DNA of 64,000 nucleotides, taken from contig NC_133005.1 of NCBI RefSeq assembly GCF_048564905.1, positions 694,501 to 758,500 on the forward strand. Reading direction: 5' to 3'. Made by a program: the position numbers and the translations under genes. Each line of letters begins with the position of its first letter. Position 1 is the stretch's first letter. This document shows positions 11,039-22,326 of the stretch, piece by piece. Below the pieces are notes generated by a model. The model ran no database searches. It had not been told where the DNA came from and worked only from the letters and a program-made list of their open reading frames with translations. This DNA comes from Vicugna pacos (Eukaryota; Chordata; Mammalia; Artiodactyla; Camelidae).

Positions 11039-11116
11039 TCAATGACAGCGGAGGACGGGCACCTGGAAGCTCTGGAGCCAGGGGACCACCCAGACTTCCG
11101 AGTAGCAGCTGAGAGC
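11039..11116 (-). CDS. CST7: CST7 exon 4 coding part, residues 121-145 and stop
   Basis: The acceptor is CCTTGTTCCAG. The exon reads ALSCYSEVWVVPWLQ, then SFQVPVLRCH and TGA at 11041-11039. It contains the second protease-contact loop (PW) and the C-terminal disulphide cysteines. Confidence 0.96.
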   Translation of the reverse strand, partial: ALSCYSEVWVVPWLQSFQVPVLRCH

Positions 11117-14100
11117 CTGGAACAAGGGGGCCTGAGGGTCCTCCTTCCTGGAGGCCGCCCCCTGCCCCCCCCCACCGCCGCAGAGGTGGGCTCCCAGCGC
11201 GGCTGCTGAGGCTGTTTGCACATGCGCGTGGGTGTGCTCGCGCATGTGGGTGTGCGCGTGGGTGTGCACGTGTGTTTTCTTTACTGAACATTTCTCTCTC
11301 TGCTCTGAGTTGTTTCGAAAAATTTTAAACCTACAGAAACACCGAAGTAATAATTCAAGAATATATATTCGACATCCATATTTACAAGTTAACCAAATTT
11401 TGCCACATTTGCTCTCCTTATGTGTGTGTATTTAATTTTTTTTTAATAAAAACCTTTTTTTTTGTGGGGGAGTTAATCAGGTTTATTTATTCTTAGAGGG
11501 AGTGAACCCAGGACCTCGTGCGTGCTAAGCACGCGCTCTGCCGCTGAGCTGCACCCTCCTCGCCGTGATTTCTGAATTGCATGAAAGCTCTCCCCTGCCC
11601 CAAGCCCGCAGCGCTTACTGCCTGCAGGTGTGCCTTTGGGAGTGTGGGGGTCGCCTGGGGAGGCCTGGGGGGCTGCCGCCTCCCTGCTCTCCGGTGGCAC
11701 TGCTGCCTGGGGTGAGATTGGGAACCTGGGGGACAGAGAAGTGCTGAGGGTGACGCCCGAGGCTGTGGGGGTGGGTGGGGGCCTGCGTGCCAGGAGGCGA
11801 GACCCCTCTTACCCGCTTCAGGGTGCGGTTGGTCTGGAAGTCGCAGTCATCCAGGCTCGGGTGCCCAGTCTTCTTGCAGGTGGTTCTCCCAATGTCCACG
11901 TCCAGCATGAACTTCAGGCCTTTCACTACCTGAGGGGACAGAGCCGGGTCACCAGGTCCAGGACGGACGGCTGCAGCTCCTCCAGCAGCAGGACGTGGCC
12001 TGAGACGGGGGAGGGGGTGAGGTAGGGAGCGAAGACCGGGGTCTGGGCCCCTGGAACCTGATGCTGGCCGCTCCACTGCACAGAATGCCCACTATGACGG
12101 TGACTGCATCCTGCTCTCCGCTTGCGGTCCCCGAGGAGAATAAAGATGAGGACGTCACCCTGCATCTCATGACCCAGGGCGACCGTTGTCCTGAGTCAGC
12201 CCGTGGAGCGGCCCCCTGTGCCCACCTGACACCAGCGCCCCAGTGGGTGAACGCGGAGCTCGCTGACTGGCTGCCCTGGGCCCTGCTTTCAGTGGGTGAC
12301 TGTCCCGTCACTGTCCTGGGCCCTTGCTGACGTGTGTGCTCGGGACCGAGGATGAGCCTGGCCTGGCTGCCCTGGAGGCCCTCCTGGGATGGGGGTGCTG
12401 AGCTGCCTGTACAGGGTCGCTGAGGAGCCTTGGGACCCTGCAGGGTGTGACGCCTGTGCAGGGAAAGGGCAGCTGCAGGCGGGGAGCCCAGACCCACCTG
12501 GACGAGGGCTCTGCGGACTCGCGACTCCTTGAACAGGAAGACGTCGTTGGAGCAGTTGTTGAACCTCTCGGCGCTGTGTCTGGCCGCCCTGAGGACGTCT
12601 GGGTTGTCGGTCTTGATGGTCTTGGGGAACCCTGGCTTCACGCCTGAGTGAAGGACCTGAGAACACGAGTCTGGAAGAGAAGCAGGCAGATGAAAGCGTT
12701 GCTAGGAGCGTGGCCCCCGCCCGTCCGCCCCGCACCCTAGGGCATCCGCCGTGCGCCCCCGTGTTGGCTCCGCGCTCAGAGCCGAGGGCCGGTGTGGTGG
12801 GCGGCGCAGTGTGCGCCCACACGGCCCCTCTCAGGACCCGGTTACTTCCCGCGGTTCGAGAAACCTGGACACGCCGCCAGGACCAGGATGAGCCTCGTTG
12901 GGGGGGGGGCCTCGGTCTTCAGAGGGCCCCTCCACCCAGCCTTCGAGGCCGCCCTTTGGCTCTGGCCCCTCAGCTCGTCCCCAGCAGGTGGCCGCGGGGC
13001 AGTGCCCCCAGGCGTGTGGGCCACAAGTGGGCGGGGACTTTTCTTCTGGGCCCTCGGGTGACTTGACCTCAGGCTTCTGATTCTCAGTTTTCCTGCAGCA
13101 GTCGTGGACCCCTCGTGTATTAACATAATAAAGTTTGAGGAGAGATCTAAAATTATGGGGGCGGGAGGAAGGGAAGAGAGTTTTTGACTTGCAGACGCCT
13201 CCTCTTTACTGAGACTTCCCAGGTTTTACTGAGATGCTCTCTTGCAGAGGTGACCGGGGCTGGCTTGTCCCCGGCAGGCGGCCAGCTCAGCTGTTTTCTG
13301 TCGCTGACCGAGTGGAGCAGCACGTGGGGAGGAGTGGGCGGGGCTGAGGCTCTGGGGTGGACCGCTGCCGTCCGGGGAGACATGGGGTCCCTGGCTGTGA
13401 GGAGATCTCAACTTTTGGGCGGATAACAGCGCGTGTGTTCAACAGGGTGAAGCGGCTTGAGTAGAAGGCTTTCTCGGGCTGATCTGGGGCGTCCCGTGGG
13501 GGACAAGGAGCCCCAGTGTGGGGCTGATGGGTGGAGAGGAGGGCCTGAACCTTGAGCTTGGGGTGGGGATGAGGGTCAGTGGGCTGGGCGCAGGGTTGGT
13601 GACACGGACAGTCCGCGGGCTCCAGCTGGGGTTGGTCAGGCAGCTGGCACGTGTCCCCGGTGGCCGCCTGGCTCACGGGTCACGGTGGGGGGAGTGCGGC
13701 AACACCCCAGCCCAGCCCAGCGGAAGGTCTTGCCAGGGTGTCTGAGCCCATCAGCTCATCTGAGCGAGGGTCCTGGAGGAGGCCGTGTCCACCCACGAAG
13801 CCCTTCTCAGAAATGGATGTCTGACGCGAGGGCGGCACACAGAACCCCCGCCCAGCGCGCCACGTGCAGCCCACCTGAGGGTCTCCTCTCCGTGTGGTGG
13901 AGCGGCGGAGGGGCGCTGGGAGTGGGCAGAGGGAGTGTGGCCGGGTCTGTGTCTGGGTTGGATCTGCATGGACCTGAGACCCTGGGGGCCCCGGGTCAGC
14001 CTCTTCCAAAGGGGGCTGGTGCTGCCTGCCTGTGCGGGGCACCTCCTTTTGGGTGGCCCAGCTGGGTCCCAGGGTCGGGGCAGCTGGGCAGGCCCGTCCC

Positions 14101-17100
14101 CTGCGAGAGCGCCCCAGCAGGTGCCGCCGTTGCTGGCTGTGCTGTCCCAGAGCGCTGGCCCCACGAGGCCCCGGGCAGCATCTCTGAGACTCCACCGCAG
14201 CCGTCCGGCCCTCGAGTGACATCCCCATCCGCTGGGCTGTGCTGGGCGGGCGCTGGCTCAGGTCTGCCGTTGACAGGAAGTCCAGTGTGGTTTTCAGCTT
14301 CAGCTTCCTGGAAAACAGCTTGAACCTGCCCATCAGGTGGTCTGAGCAGCAGACTGAGAGCCGCCTCCCAGGGGCCGAGGCTCGGGCGGCTGTGCCGTCG
14401 GACGGTCCCCTCGCCCCCCGGGGGTCGCTGTCCACAGCTGGCTGTCTTTGTACGAATTACATATATTGCCTTCTCTGATTGTAGGTTTATCTGTTTGGTA
14501 GGAAGTTTGAAAAATACAGAAGAGTGTAACAAAACCAGTGGAACTCGCTGTCGGGGTCTGAGGGAGCCACTGACACTTGCGTTTCAGATGCTACCCGTGT
14601 GTGCAGTTTGCCTCGGCGGGCTTGAATGGGATTGTATTAACGAGGTGAAGCTAGCTGAGGCCGAGCCTCTGACGAGTGTCCCTTCAGACGCGTGACCTCA
14701 GCTCCTACGTGATGTTGGTACAGTTGGACGAGGTTCTGAGATCACTGAGGTTGGTTTAGTTTTAACTACATTTCCTGAGACGTAGGCTTCAGTTCAGTAA
14801 GGTTTCACCAGCACAGTTGTCTAAATAAACTAAAACCCCGTTTTTAATTTAATGTTGAAAAGTCAAACCTGTTTTCAGGGTGACCCTTCAGAAGACGACA
14901 ACAGGGGAGGGCTGGTGCAGAGCCAGCAAAGGAGGGTCTCCTCCCGGAGGAAGACAGACGGCCCAGGCCCGGGGCGCAGCCAGGGAGCCCGCACCCCAAC
15001 CTGAGGCGGAGGTCTGGGGGCTCTTCTCCCACGTCTGTGGGGGCCGTGTGTCCCCCTTCTCCAGGGAGGAGCTGAGGCCTCCAAGGGGCGGGTTTAACCC
15101 AGGTTTGACAGGTTCTAAGGACCTAATCTTTTTATCTCATTCAAGAAGTACCTCTCGGTGGTGGTGCTGTGGGTGACGCCATGTGCTCAGAGTCGTGGGC
15201 GGTGTGGGGCACAGTCCAGGAGGGGAGGACTGTGACAGTGACACTAACCTGGCAGGAGGAGGGATGCTGGGGTGGGGACTAGTTAGAAAGCACGGAAGTG
15301 GGCAGGGTGTGGGGAGGGCAAATCTGACATCCCCTAGCTGGAGGCTGGGTGTGGGGGTGAGAGGGGGTCGTGACTCACACTGTGGCTGCTGGTGGCCTGG
15401 TCAGGAGGAACAGAAAATTCTTCTGCGTCACACAACGCTGGCGTCGGGGGGGGGGGGGGCGGGCAGCTCAGAGAAGTGGACTTCTCAAATGAGTGGGACT
15501 CCCCACCTTCCCCTGCATGATGGGGGGTGGGGACTGTGGCCCAGAAAGGCGCAGGAAGAGAGGGGTGGGCGGACCCCCACAGGGTGGGACAGGCTGAGCC
15601 AGGAAGGCTGGTCTTGAAAAAAATGACTCAGACCGCAAGAGATGGGGGCTGGGACTTGGGGAGATTAGGGTGACAGCGGCGCTGAAGCGGGTATGTTGCC
15701 CCCTACCCGGGAACAGTGTGCAGGGCGGAGGCCCAGCTTTCCCAGGGCTGGTAGACTCTCCCTGGGGCAGGGACATTTAGAGTCTCAAACATCAAGCAGG
15801 TGGAGCTGGCCCCAGGGCGACAGCATGGGACCAGCCTTTGGCAGATGCTTCTCGCCGGCCCTGGAACAGCTTGGTCTTGCTGCAGGAACCAGCACACCTG
15901 GGGCTCCGCAGGCCCCTGGGCTGCACCTGGCCCCAGTGAGATCACCCCCAGTCCCCAGTCCCGACTCGAGGGGGTCAAGGAGTCTCTCGTCTCCCTGGTG
16001 ATCAGGATGGGAAGCAAAGCTTAAGGAAACATTCTGCTGTTTCCTGCTGAAAAGTGTAACTTTCCATGTAAATCACGGTGGTTCCTCCCCCAGCTCCTGT
16101 CCTGTCCCGCCCCACACCGCCTCCTTCACAGCTGACTCTGGCCCCACGGACGTCGGACGTCGATGTGCCGGGCTCTGCTCGCCCTCCCCGGGTAGGCACT
16201 GATCCTCCACTGGTGTGTGGGCGCTTCCCAGAGACACTGCCGATCAGACCGGGTCCGTGGTTGAGCAGGTTGCTGCCAGAGCTTGGGGGCACAGTCAGAA
16301 CCTCGGGGACAAGGCCAGAGCAGTGAGAGCTGCAGCCAGAGGTGCCTGTGTCTGCAGGTCAAAGAGGATTTAGCCTGCCCTGGAATTACCACCAGGTGTG
16401 CAGCTCACGTCCCAGAAGCGCTGTGGACAGCTGCTTCCTGACAAAGAACAGCTGTTAGTGAGGGTTTTTGGTAAATGTCCCTCAGCTTGCTTTTCTGAAA
16501 AACTAAGGCACGTGGGACTCATGCCCCGCCTGGGGCGCGGGCCCTGCCTCTGCGCACTGAAGCCCAGCGGGGACACTGAAGCCCGGCGGGGCGAGCCCTG
16601 TGGAGAGTCCTGCCCCTCCCCCGGCCCGAGACCTGATGAGCTGCCCTTGGGGGAGTTCCTGGTGTGGCGGGGGTGGGGGCTGCTCGGCCTCTTCCTGTTT
16701 CAGGAGCGTCCTAGGTGTGCCCAGGGAGGTGGGGGGGCCCGAGGAGGGAACCAGGGTGCTTCCCTGCCACAGGCCCTCCCTGTGTCCCCGGGTGCATTCC
16801 TCGGGGGGCTGCTGCCCCGCCAGCATCACAGGGCCCTTGAGTGGGCGGGGTCCTGAGCTCACAGTAGGAGGGCTGTGCCCAGGGCCTGGGGTGCTGGGGT
16901 CCCCTGCCCACCCAGAGCCTCCCCTGAGCCCCGCCCCTCACGCAACACCAGAACTCAGTGAGCTGGTTCTTGCCCTTAACTCCATCTGAGGAATGAGTAG
17001 CCCATTGTTTTGAGGACACACGTCCACTGGCACAAACAGGGTGCTGGTCAGTCCCAGCCTTAACCCACTGCGACGCGTCCAGAGTCTGAGTACCAGCTCT

Positions 17101-18794
17101 GCCTCCCAAAGGCTGTGCAGTCTTGGGGAAGCTGCTTCACCTCTCTGAGCCTCCATGTCCTCATCTGTACACGGGGGTGACAGTGGCCCCGACCCCACAG
17201 GGAGGTGGTGAAAATGCACGAGACCATCCACGGGAAGGTCTGGTTGATGAGGGGTGTGCCGTGGTGCCGTCACCAAATATCAGATGTGCACCATGGCTGA
17301 GGGCAAACCAGTGTACCCCCAGAACAAAGAAATCTCTAAATGCAGACAGTGGGTCAGTGGCCCCCTCGTGGACCTCCCTCACTGGGGGTGGTCTCTGGGC
17401 ACTTCTCGCTCCTGCCCCGGCCCCAGGCCCTGCCCAGGCGGCCATGGTGGGAAGATGGGCCACTGCGAGCTCGGCTGGGGGCTTCCTGCGAGAGATGGCA
17501 GTCAGGTTGAGAAAGAAGGGCTTTCTTTCCCTTTTCAACGGAAGGCTGGGGGGTGAAGAAATCGATGCAGCAACTTCCCAGGTCTGAGGGGCTCGGCAGG
17601 GAGGCTGCGGGGCTCTGTGCTGGGGTCAGTGCCGTTCAGCACCGAGGTGGGGGAGGCCAGGTGCCCAGGAGCAATGCCTCCCCCTGTGGAAGGCTCTGGA
17701 ACCTGTTCTCAGGAGACTGGGGTCTGGGGCTGAGCTCCTGCCCCTGCTCGACCACCAGACAGGGCCTCCAAGCCTCTCTACGGACAAGGGCCGGGGGCCC
17801 TCGCTGGGGCTGTCACCTGTCACACACAGGAGCCACAGAAAGGGTCCCTGTGGCATGGGAGCCACCGGCCAGCAGAGGCCCAGCATGGGGTTGCGGGTGG
17901 ACGGCACAGTGGACGGCAGGGTTGCCATCCGAGGCAGCCTCCCCAGGGCCCAGGGGTGCCGTGATTTACCCGCTTCTCGGGTGGTAAGAAGGCAGCTTGG
18001 GCAGGCTCCAGGCCCCAAGGCCCCCGCGTGGGGTGTGGACTCTGGACCCTTGTCCATCTGGGCTTTGCTATCCAGAGTAGGTCCGACCAGGCTGGGGGTC
18101 CTGTGCCAGCCAGAGGGGCTGCGGCAGGGGAGGCAGGTGCGAGAGTGGGTTGGTGATGGTGTCCTGCCCGGACGCCGGTCACCTGTGGCCTGGCCCAAGC
18201 CCCCTTCAAAGAGGGAGGAGGGCAGAAGCCAGCTACAGTCTGGGGGCTGTCCCTGCCCGCTGGTCACTTTGGCCCTGAGCACCAGCTTCCTGGTGTGCAG
18301 GTGCTCGTGGGCTGTGTGACCTGGGCAAATCACCTAATGTCTCTGTGCCAGAGTTACCTGGCCCACAGGCAGCGGCTCCCCTCCTCCCCTCCCCCATGGC
18401 AGGAAGGACAAAGGCTTAGGGTCCTTCCAGCCAAGTCACAGCACAGCATTGGAGGCAGGAAGGATGCGCCATCAGATGGAAACCGCCCGACCGCTACCCT
18501 GCACGCTGTCCCCGCAGGGAGCCGTGGGGACCACCTGCAGACCTCAGGAGCGTGGGGACAGATGCTGCCCCGGTCCCGGGTGGTCCAGACCCCCACCTCT
18601 GAATGGTGCTCCCCACAAAGGCAGCCACTGTCTGGTCCCCTGGAATGTGACTTGGGAACACGGGTGGGGTCGCGGAATAAGCTCAGCACCCCATGTGGCA
18701 GGGAGACCCCCCTCTTCCTCTTACCTTGAGAAGGACCCCCCGTGGCGCCCAGGACCAGGCTGCAGACGGTCAGCAGCACCCAGGCTGGACACAT
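11039..18794 (-). CDS. CST7: CST7, cystatin F (leukocystatin), complete, four coding exons
   Basis: Cystatin F is a family 2 cystatin of cytotoxic lymphocytes and myeloid cells. It is made as an inactive disulphide-linked dimer, targeted to endolysosomes, and after N-terminal trimming inhibits cathepsins C, H and L. On the minus strand, exons 18794-18725, 12670-12498, 11929-11813 and 11116-11039 join to 145 codons plus stop, the same length as human. Residues 1-19 look like a signal peptide (hydrophobic VLLTVCSLVLGA). Family marks are Gly37, the first inhibitory loop Q81-V-V-K-G85 (split by intron 2) and the second loop V-P-W near the C-terminus. Cys26 and Cys63, which pair between subunits in the human dimer, are kept, as are both N-glycosylation sequons (N62-C-S, N115-R-T) and the S-N-D legumain-binding site at N65. 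C99, C110, C124 and the C-terminal Cys form the usual two disulphides. Confidence 0.97.
11220..11275. repeat. (GTGTGCGC)-type microsatellite
   Basis: Alternating purine-pyrimidine GT/GC tract just upstream (minus strand) of the last CST7 exon, in intron 3. Such tracts can adopt Z-DNA. Confidence 0.75.
11308..11428 (+). repeat. old LINE-like fragment in CST7 intron 3
   Basis: AAAATTTTAAACCTACAGAA through ATTTTGCCACATTTGCTCTC is wording shared by many copies of an ancient mammalian L1-type repeat. A second, more diverged copy lies near 24.75 kb. The subfamily was not assigned. Confidence 0.5.
11430..11563 (-). mobile_element. camelid Vic-1-type tRNA-derived SINE, minus orientation
   Basis: Read on the minus strand: GAGGAGGGTGCAGCTCAGCG, then a GCGTGCTTAGCACGCACGAG segment and a GTCCTGGGTTCACTCCC B-box region, ending in an A-rich tail (the T runs around 11437-11463 on the plus strand). 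This is the camelid-specific SINE and is a main reason for calling the host a camelid. It lies in CST7 intron 3, in the same orientation as the gene. Confidence 0.88.
11813..11929 (-). CDS. CST7: CST7 exon 3, residues 82-120
   Basis: The acceptor is TCCCCTCAG and the donor CGG|GTAAGA. The 39 codons read VVKGLKFMLDVDIGRTTCKK, then TGHPSLDDCDFQTNRTLKR. The exon completes the QVVKG inhibitory loop and contains the second glycosylation sequon, NRT. Confidence 0.96.
12498..12670 (-). CDS. CST7: CST7 exon 2, residues 24-81
   Basis: The acceptor is CTCTTCCAG and the donor CCAG|GTGGGT. The exon encodes DSCSQVLHSGVKPGFPKTIK, then TDNPDVLRAARHSAERFNN and CSNDVFLFKESRVRRALVQ. It holds both dimer cysteines (26 and 63), the first N-glycosylation sequon and the main helix of the cystatin fold. 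Confidence 0.96.
14485..14620 (+). repeat. old L1M-like fragment in CST7 intron 1
   Basis: GTAGGAAGTTTGAAAAATAC and the following sequence resemble the same old L1 3' family as the fragment near 2.35 kb. Tentative. Confidence 0.35.
17060..17225 (+). repeat. MIR SINE
   Basis: Good match to the MIR core: TACCAGCTCTGCCTCC, GTGCAGTCTTGGGGAAGCTG, CTTCACCTCTCTGAGCCTCC, TCCTCATCTGTACACGGGG. It lies in CST7 intron 1. Confidence 0.85.
18295..18365 (+). repeat. MIR core fragment
   Basis: GGCTGTGTGACCTGGGCAAA, then TCACCTAATGTCTCTGTGCC follows the MIR core. It is short, about 400 bases from CST7 exon 1. Confidence 0.65.
18725..18794 (-). CDS. CST7: CST7 exon 1 coding part, residues 1-23
   Basis: ATG at 18794-18792 opens MCPAWVLLTVCSLVLGATGG, then PSQ. 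The donor is CAAG|GTAAGA and the Asp24 codon is split G|AC. The exon carries the whole secretory signal peptide. The start is chosen because it gives a 145-aa protein collinear with human cystatin F; the frame is also open upstream, but in GC-rich promoter-like sequence. Confidence 0.93.
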
Positions 18795-18990
18795 GGCTGT
18801 GCGCAGGGCCGTCTGGGGAGGGGCGCCGGCAGCGAGGTGGTGGGGGAGCCCCGCCCCGCGAACCGCCTGCTGGGGGCGGGGATGGCGGTTTCTTGCTGCG
18901 TCCTTTTGGCCAGAAGCTTCGCCTCCACATCTGCCAGCTGTAAACTCAACCGCTTCCTTTGTGAAAGTTTCCAGATGGGAGATTGTCTGC
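18795..18990 (-). promoter_or_regulatory. CST7: CST7 5' UTR and proximal promoter candidate
   Basis: Directly upstream of the CST7 ATG on the minus strand lie a GC box (GGGGCGGGGC, within 18848-18860), an ETS/PU.1-like site AAAGGAAGCG (18951-18960) and, touching it, GGAAACTTTC (within 18961-18972), which resembles half of an interferon-response element. There is no TATA box. ETS and IRF sites would fit the known leukocyte expression of CST7; their use here is inferred. Confidence 0.45.
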
Positions 18991-21900
18991 AGGCGTTGGT
19001 GAGAGCTGTGAGCAAAGCCTCCGCGACTTCTGCCCTCGAGGCACGTGGGAGAGACCTTGCAGCAAAATAAGTGAGCAGGGGTTTTCAGAAGCACAGCCGC
19101 TTGGGGTTCCTCCTCCCCAGGACCAGGTTCTGGGACCTGAGGGCCCCTGCAGGGGACTGTCCTGCTGGTGTGACTGGGCGACTCTCCCTGAAAGTGGCAG
19201 GAAAACCGAGTGTGGACTGGGATGCAGGGGCCGGCCACCGCGGGGCCTGGAACCGGAGGGGGGCAGGGTTTGCTGAGGGGTGATGGGCCACCTCCCACCT
19301 TTGGCTCAGGGTCCCGGCGCCCTGCCCGGCGTGGTCCACGTGCCCCGCAGTGGTGAGGAGGGGTCCGGAGCGCTGCCTCTACGCTCTTGGGTGACCCTAG
19401 CGAGGGCTCCGAGCCTCAGTTCCCCAGGTGGGCTTGTGCTGAGGACCTGGGGGCCTCACACCGAGCACGGCCGGGGGGCGGGCTGCCCTGTGCTCAGGGC
19501 AATGACCCCACAGTACCTCGGGGGTGGGCGGTCACTGCTGCCTGTCCTCAGTGCTGCGGGTTGTTCTCGCTTTCAGAAGCACCGCGTGGGTCTCAGAGCA
19601 GGTATGGGTCTGTGCCCTGTCCTCTGCGGACCAGCAAAGGCCCAGGGTGGGGAAGGAGCTGGGGTGAGAGCAACGTTACTGGTCCCTGGGGCTGTACGTG
19701 TGCTTGTGGGGGGGGTGCCCAGGCATTTGGTCAAACATGGTTCTGTGTGGGTCCATGAGAGTGTTTCTGGGGTAGATCAGTATCTGAGCCTGGAGACGGA
19801 CTAAGGCACTTGGCCCTCCTGGTGTGGTGGGCCGCATCCGATCAGTGGACGGCCTCAACAGCGCTGAAGGAAGAAGAGGAGGACCGCCTTCCAGCCCGGG
19901 GGCCAGTCTCCCCCAGCTTCAGACTCGACTCAGAGCTGCGCCCCTGGCTGGCCTGAGTCTGGACTTGCCAGCCTCAGCTCCTTGTAGTAAATTAAATCTC
20001 TTCACACCACTGCCCCTGCTCCCCGCCCGGCACCTGCTGGTTCTGGTGCCGGTTCTCTGGAGAACGTGTGTGCCTGGGCCTGTCTGTGTGTAAGTGTGTG
20101 TGGCTTGTGTCTGCGTGTTCACGCGTCGGTGTCTGCGTGCGTTACTGTGTGCGAGCCTGTTACGTGCACTGTTTCTGCCCCATCCGCGGCCTGACTGCTG
20201 GGGGGTCGTGGGCTCTGTCCCGAGTCCTGCTCATTCATTTGCTGGTCTGTTCCTGACTCACTCGTCCTGCCCCCGCCTCCTGCTTGAAGGGTGGTCCCCA
20301 GGCCAGAGGGTCAGCACTCCCTGGGAGCCTGATGGAGAAGCAGTCTTGGGCCCTCCCCCAGACCTCGGATCCGACTCTGAGTGGGGCCCAGGAGTCAGTT
20401 TCACAAGCCCCCCAGGAGGCCTTTTTGCCTCCAGGGTTAACTGTCTCGGCCTGGAAGGTCACTGGAACCCATGACGTCCTCCTGGCCTCCAGGGTGTGCC
20501 CACTGCTGGTTGGCCAGACCGTCCGGGTCTCTCGGCTGTCCTTCCCCAGCCACCTGGCCACGTGGCCGAGGAGCGAATGGGGCACCCAAGCTGTCCTGAT
20601 GCTGCCAAGTCCCAAGCGTCCTGCCCCGTCTCTCCATCTGGGCTGGGAGCCCGGGGCTCTGCCAGCAGAGGCTGCTCGTTAGCTCTGACCACAGAGGTGG
20701 TGGTGGTGCGAGGGCATGTTGACAGCACCCTCTGTCCCTCCCGGGCCCTTTTCTCAGCTGTCCTGTGCTGTCATTTGACAGTCAAGGAAACTGAGGCACA
20801 ACGGGGTGAGAAACTGTGGGAGGTTCTGCAGAGCCAGGTGGGCAGTGGCCCCGGCCCCTGTCCTGCACCCATGTCCCCGCCTTGGCGCAGGGCCTGAACC
20901 TGGGGCTGCCTGTGCTGGCCCTACCCTCACGGCCAGCCCGGAGGCGCCAGCTCTGCCACAGGGTCTCTGATGGTGGCAAGCGTGCCGGCATGGCACCGGG
21001 TGTGACTGTTGGCAAAAGTGTCACAGAGCCTTGCAGGGCGGGGAGAGGCGCCTGAGGGAAGGGTCTGGGGGGTGTGACTTTCACGCACCTAAATGCTGTA
21101 CGGAATGAACACAAAGCCGCTTGTCCCCGGGGAGGACTCTCTGACGGGCTTGTGACACCTCTGTGTCCTGCTCGTTCTTCATTTTCTCAAGGCCGCATGG
21201 TCATCGGGGTGGTGGGCTACACTTTGTCGTCTGGACCTGTCTCTGTGAAGAGCAGCGGGCGACCTGCAGAACCTTGTCCACACGGTGGCGCTGTGACCCA
21301 AGAAATGAGCAGGGCCATGACTGGGGACTTCACCTCAGCTCTGGGACCCCTACTCGAGCCGCCCTTGGCCCCTCTAGGGAAACGCAGTTCTCAGCCTGAG
21401 GTGTGGGCGGGGGGGCGCGTCCCAGTGGATCTTGGGGCTTGTGTGGACACCGCTGTCCTCGAGGTCTGGGATGTCCCTGGGAGGACCCTCAGGCTGGGGC
21501 CTGGGATCACCTGGTTGTTGGCAGACTCCCTGGGGCCGTCGGTGTAGTGGCCGGGTTCTAAGAGTGAGTGTCCCCAGAATCCAGGCAGCCACCCCCGTGT
21601 ACGAGTCAGCTTTCAGAGTCACTTGGTGCTTCTGCCATAACAGCCGACCTTCCTAGATTCAAAGGAGGGGGAGGGGAGAGAGCAGACCCCCCCCCCCAGC
21701 ACGCTCGTGTCCCCGTAAGCAGGGCGTGTGGGGGACGTGTTGTCGTGAGCGTCTTTGGAAGTTACCTGCCTCACGTGGGTCCAGAGGGATTTGAGGTCTG
21801 AACCTCTCTGGAGGGGACCCGTCTCCCTGACTTCACCCTGCAGCCGCGGTGCTGGGCAGGGCCGGGGCAGGGGCCGGGCAGTATGCACAGGGGCCCTGCA

Positions 21901-22161
21901 GCCCAGCAGTTCAGCAGCAACTGACAGCAGCTGCTGGAGTGCGTTGTGATCGGCCCACGTCCGCTCAGTTTGTTATGAGGTGGGCAGGTGACTTGAAAGA
22001 CGTGCTCTGTGGTTGGAGGAGGACAGGTGTCTCCTGTTTGTCCATCCCACTGTACATGTAGCCCCCCAGAGCTGCTGTGGCCTTCTTGCTATAGGAGAAC
22101 GCTGCTGAACTTTCCAGTTCCCATAAAGGCCTGGTCTGGCCTCTGATACCTCGTTACCTAA
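18991..22161. other. GC-rich intergenic sequence upstream of CST7
   Basis: No gene is recognised. It contains a probable old interspersed repeat at about 19815-20070 (GCATCCGATCAGTGGACGGC near its start and GGTTCTCTGGAGAAC at its end; family not assigned), GT-rich sequence at 20080-20165, a MIR-like patch near 20775-20850 (minus) and an unassigned worn repeat near 21590-21790. Confidence 0.5.
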
Positions 22162-22326
22162 GGTTGCCAGTTAAAATACAGGGCACTCAGTAAATCTGAA
22201 TTTCAGAGAAAACAAATACATTTTTAATAAGTATATCCTAAATTTTGCATGGGAAATACTTATATTAAAATCATTCATTCTCCAACATTTAAATTCCCTG
22301 AATTTTGATGTGCTAACCTGGCAGCC
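22162..22326. mobile_element. palindromic non-autonomous DNA element (MER53-like)
   Basis: The ends are inverted: GGTTGCCAG at the left and CTGGCAGCC at the right. The AT-rich interior is itself weakly palindromic (TGAATTTCAGA, ATTTTTAATAAGTATATCC, then CTTATATTAAAATCATTCAT, CCCTGAATTTTGATG). This matches a well-known mammalian hAT-type palindromic element. The family name is from memory; the structure is visible directly. Confidence 0.65.

Larger units (their letters stand above)
12671..18724 (-). other. CST7: CST7 intron 1 (about 6.1 kb)
   Basis: GT-AG intron between signal-peptide exon and exon 2. It contains an old L1M-like fragment near 14.5 kb, a MIR near 17.1 kb, a second short MIR piece near 18.3 kb and a G run at 15450-15461. 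No further coding exon was found. The many open frames in it reflect high GC. Confidence 0.8.

Noticed and set aside
18354-19298. 314-codon minus-strand open frame over CST7 exon 1
   Set aside because: It shares the correct frame only from the ATG at 18794 to the donor at 18725. The remainder is 5' UTR/promoter and intron, and the protein length fits human only with the splice.
19815-20070. exon-like or gene remnant
   Set aside because: The GGTTCTCTGGAGAAC end and overall wording are those of a widespread mammalian interspersed repeat, though I could not name the family.
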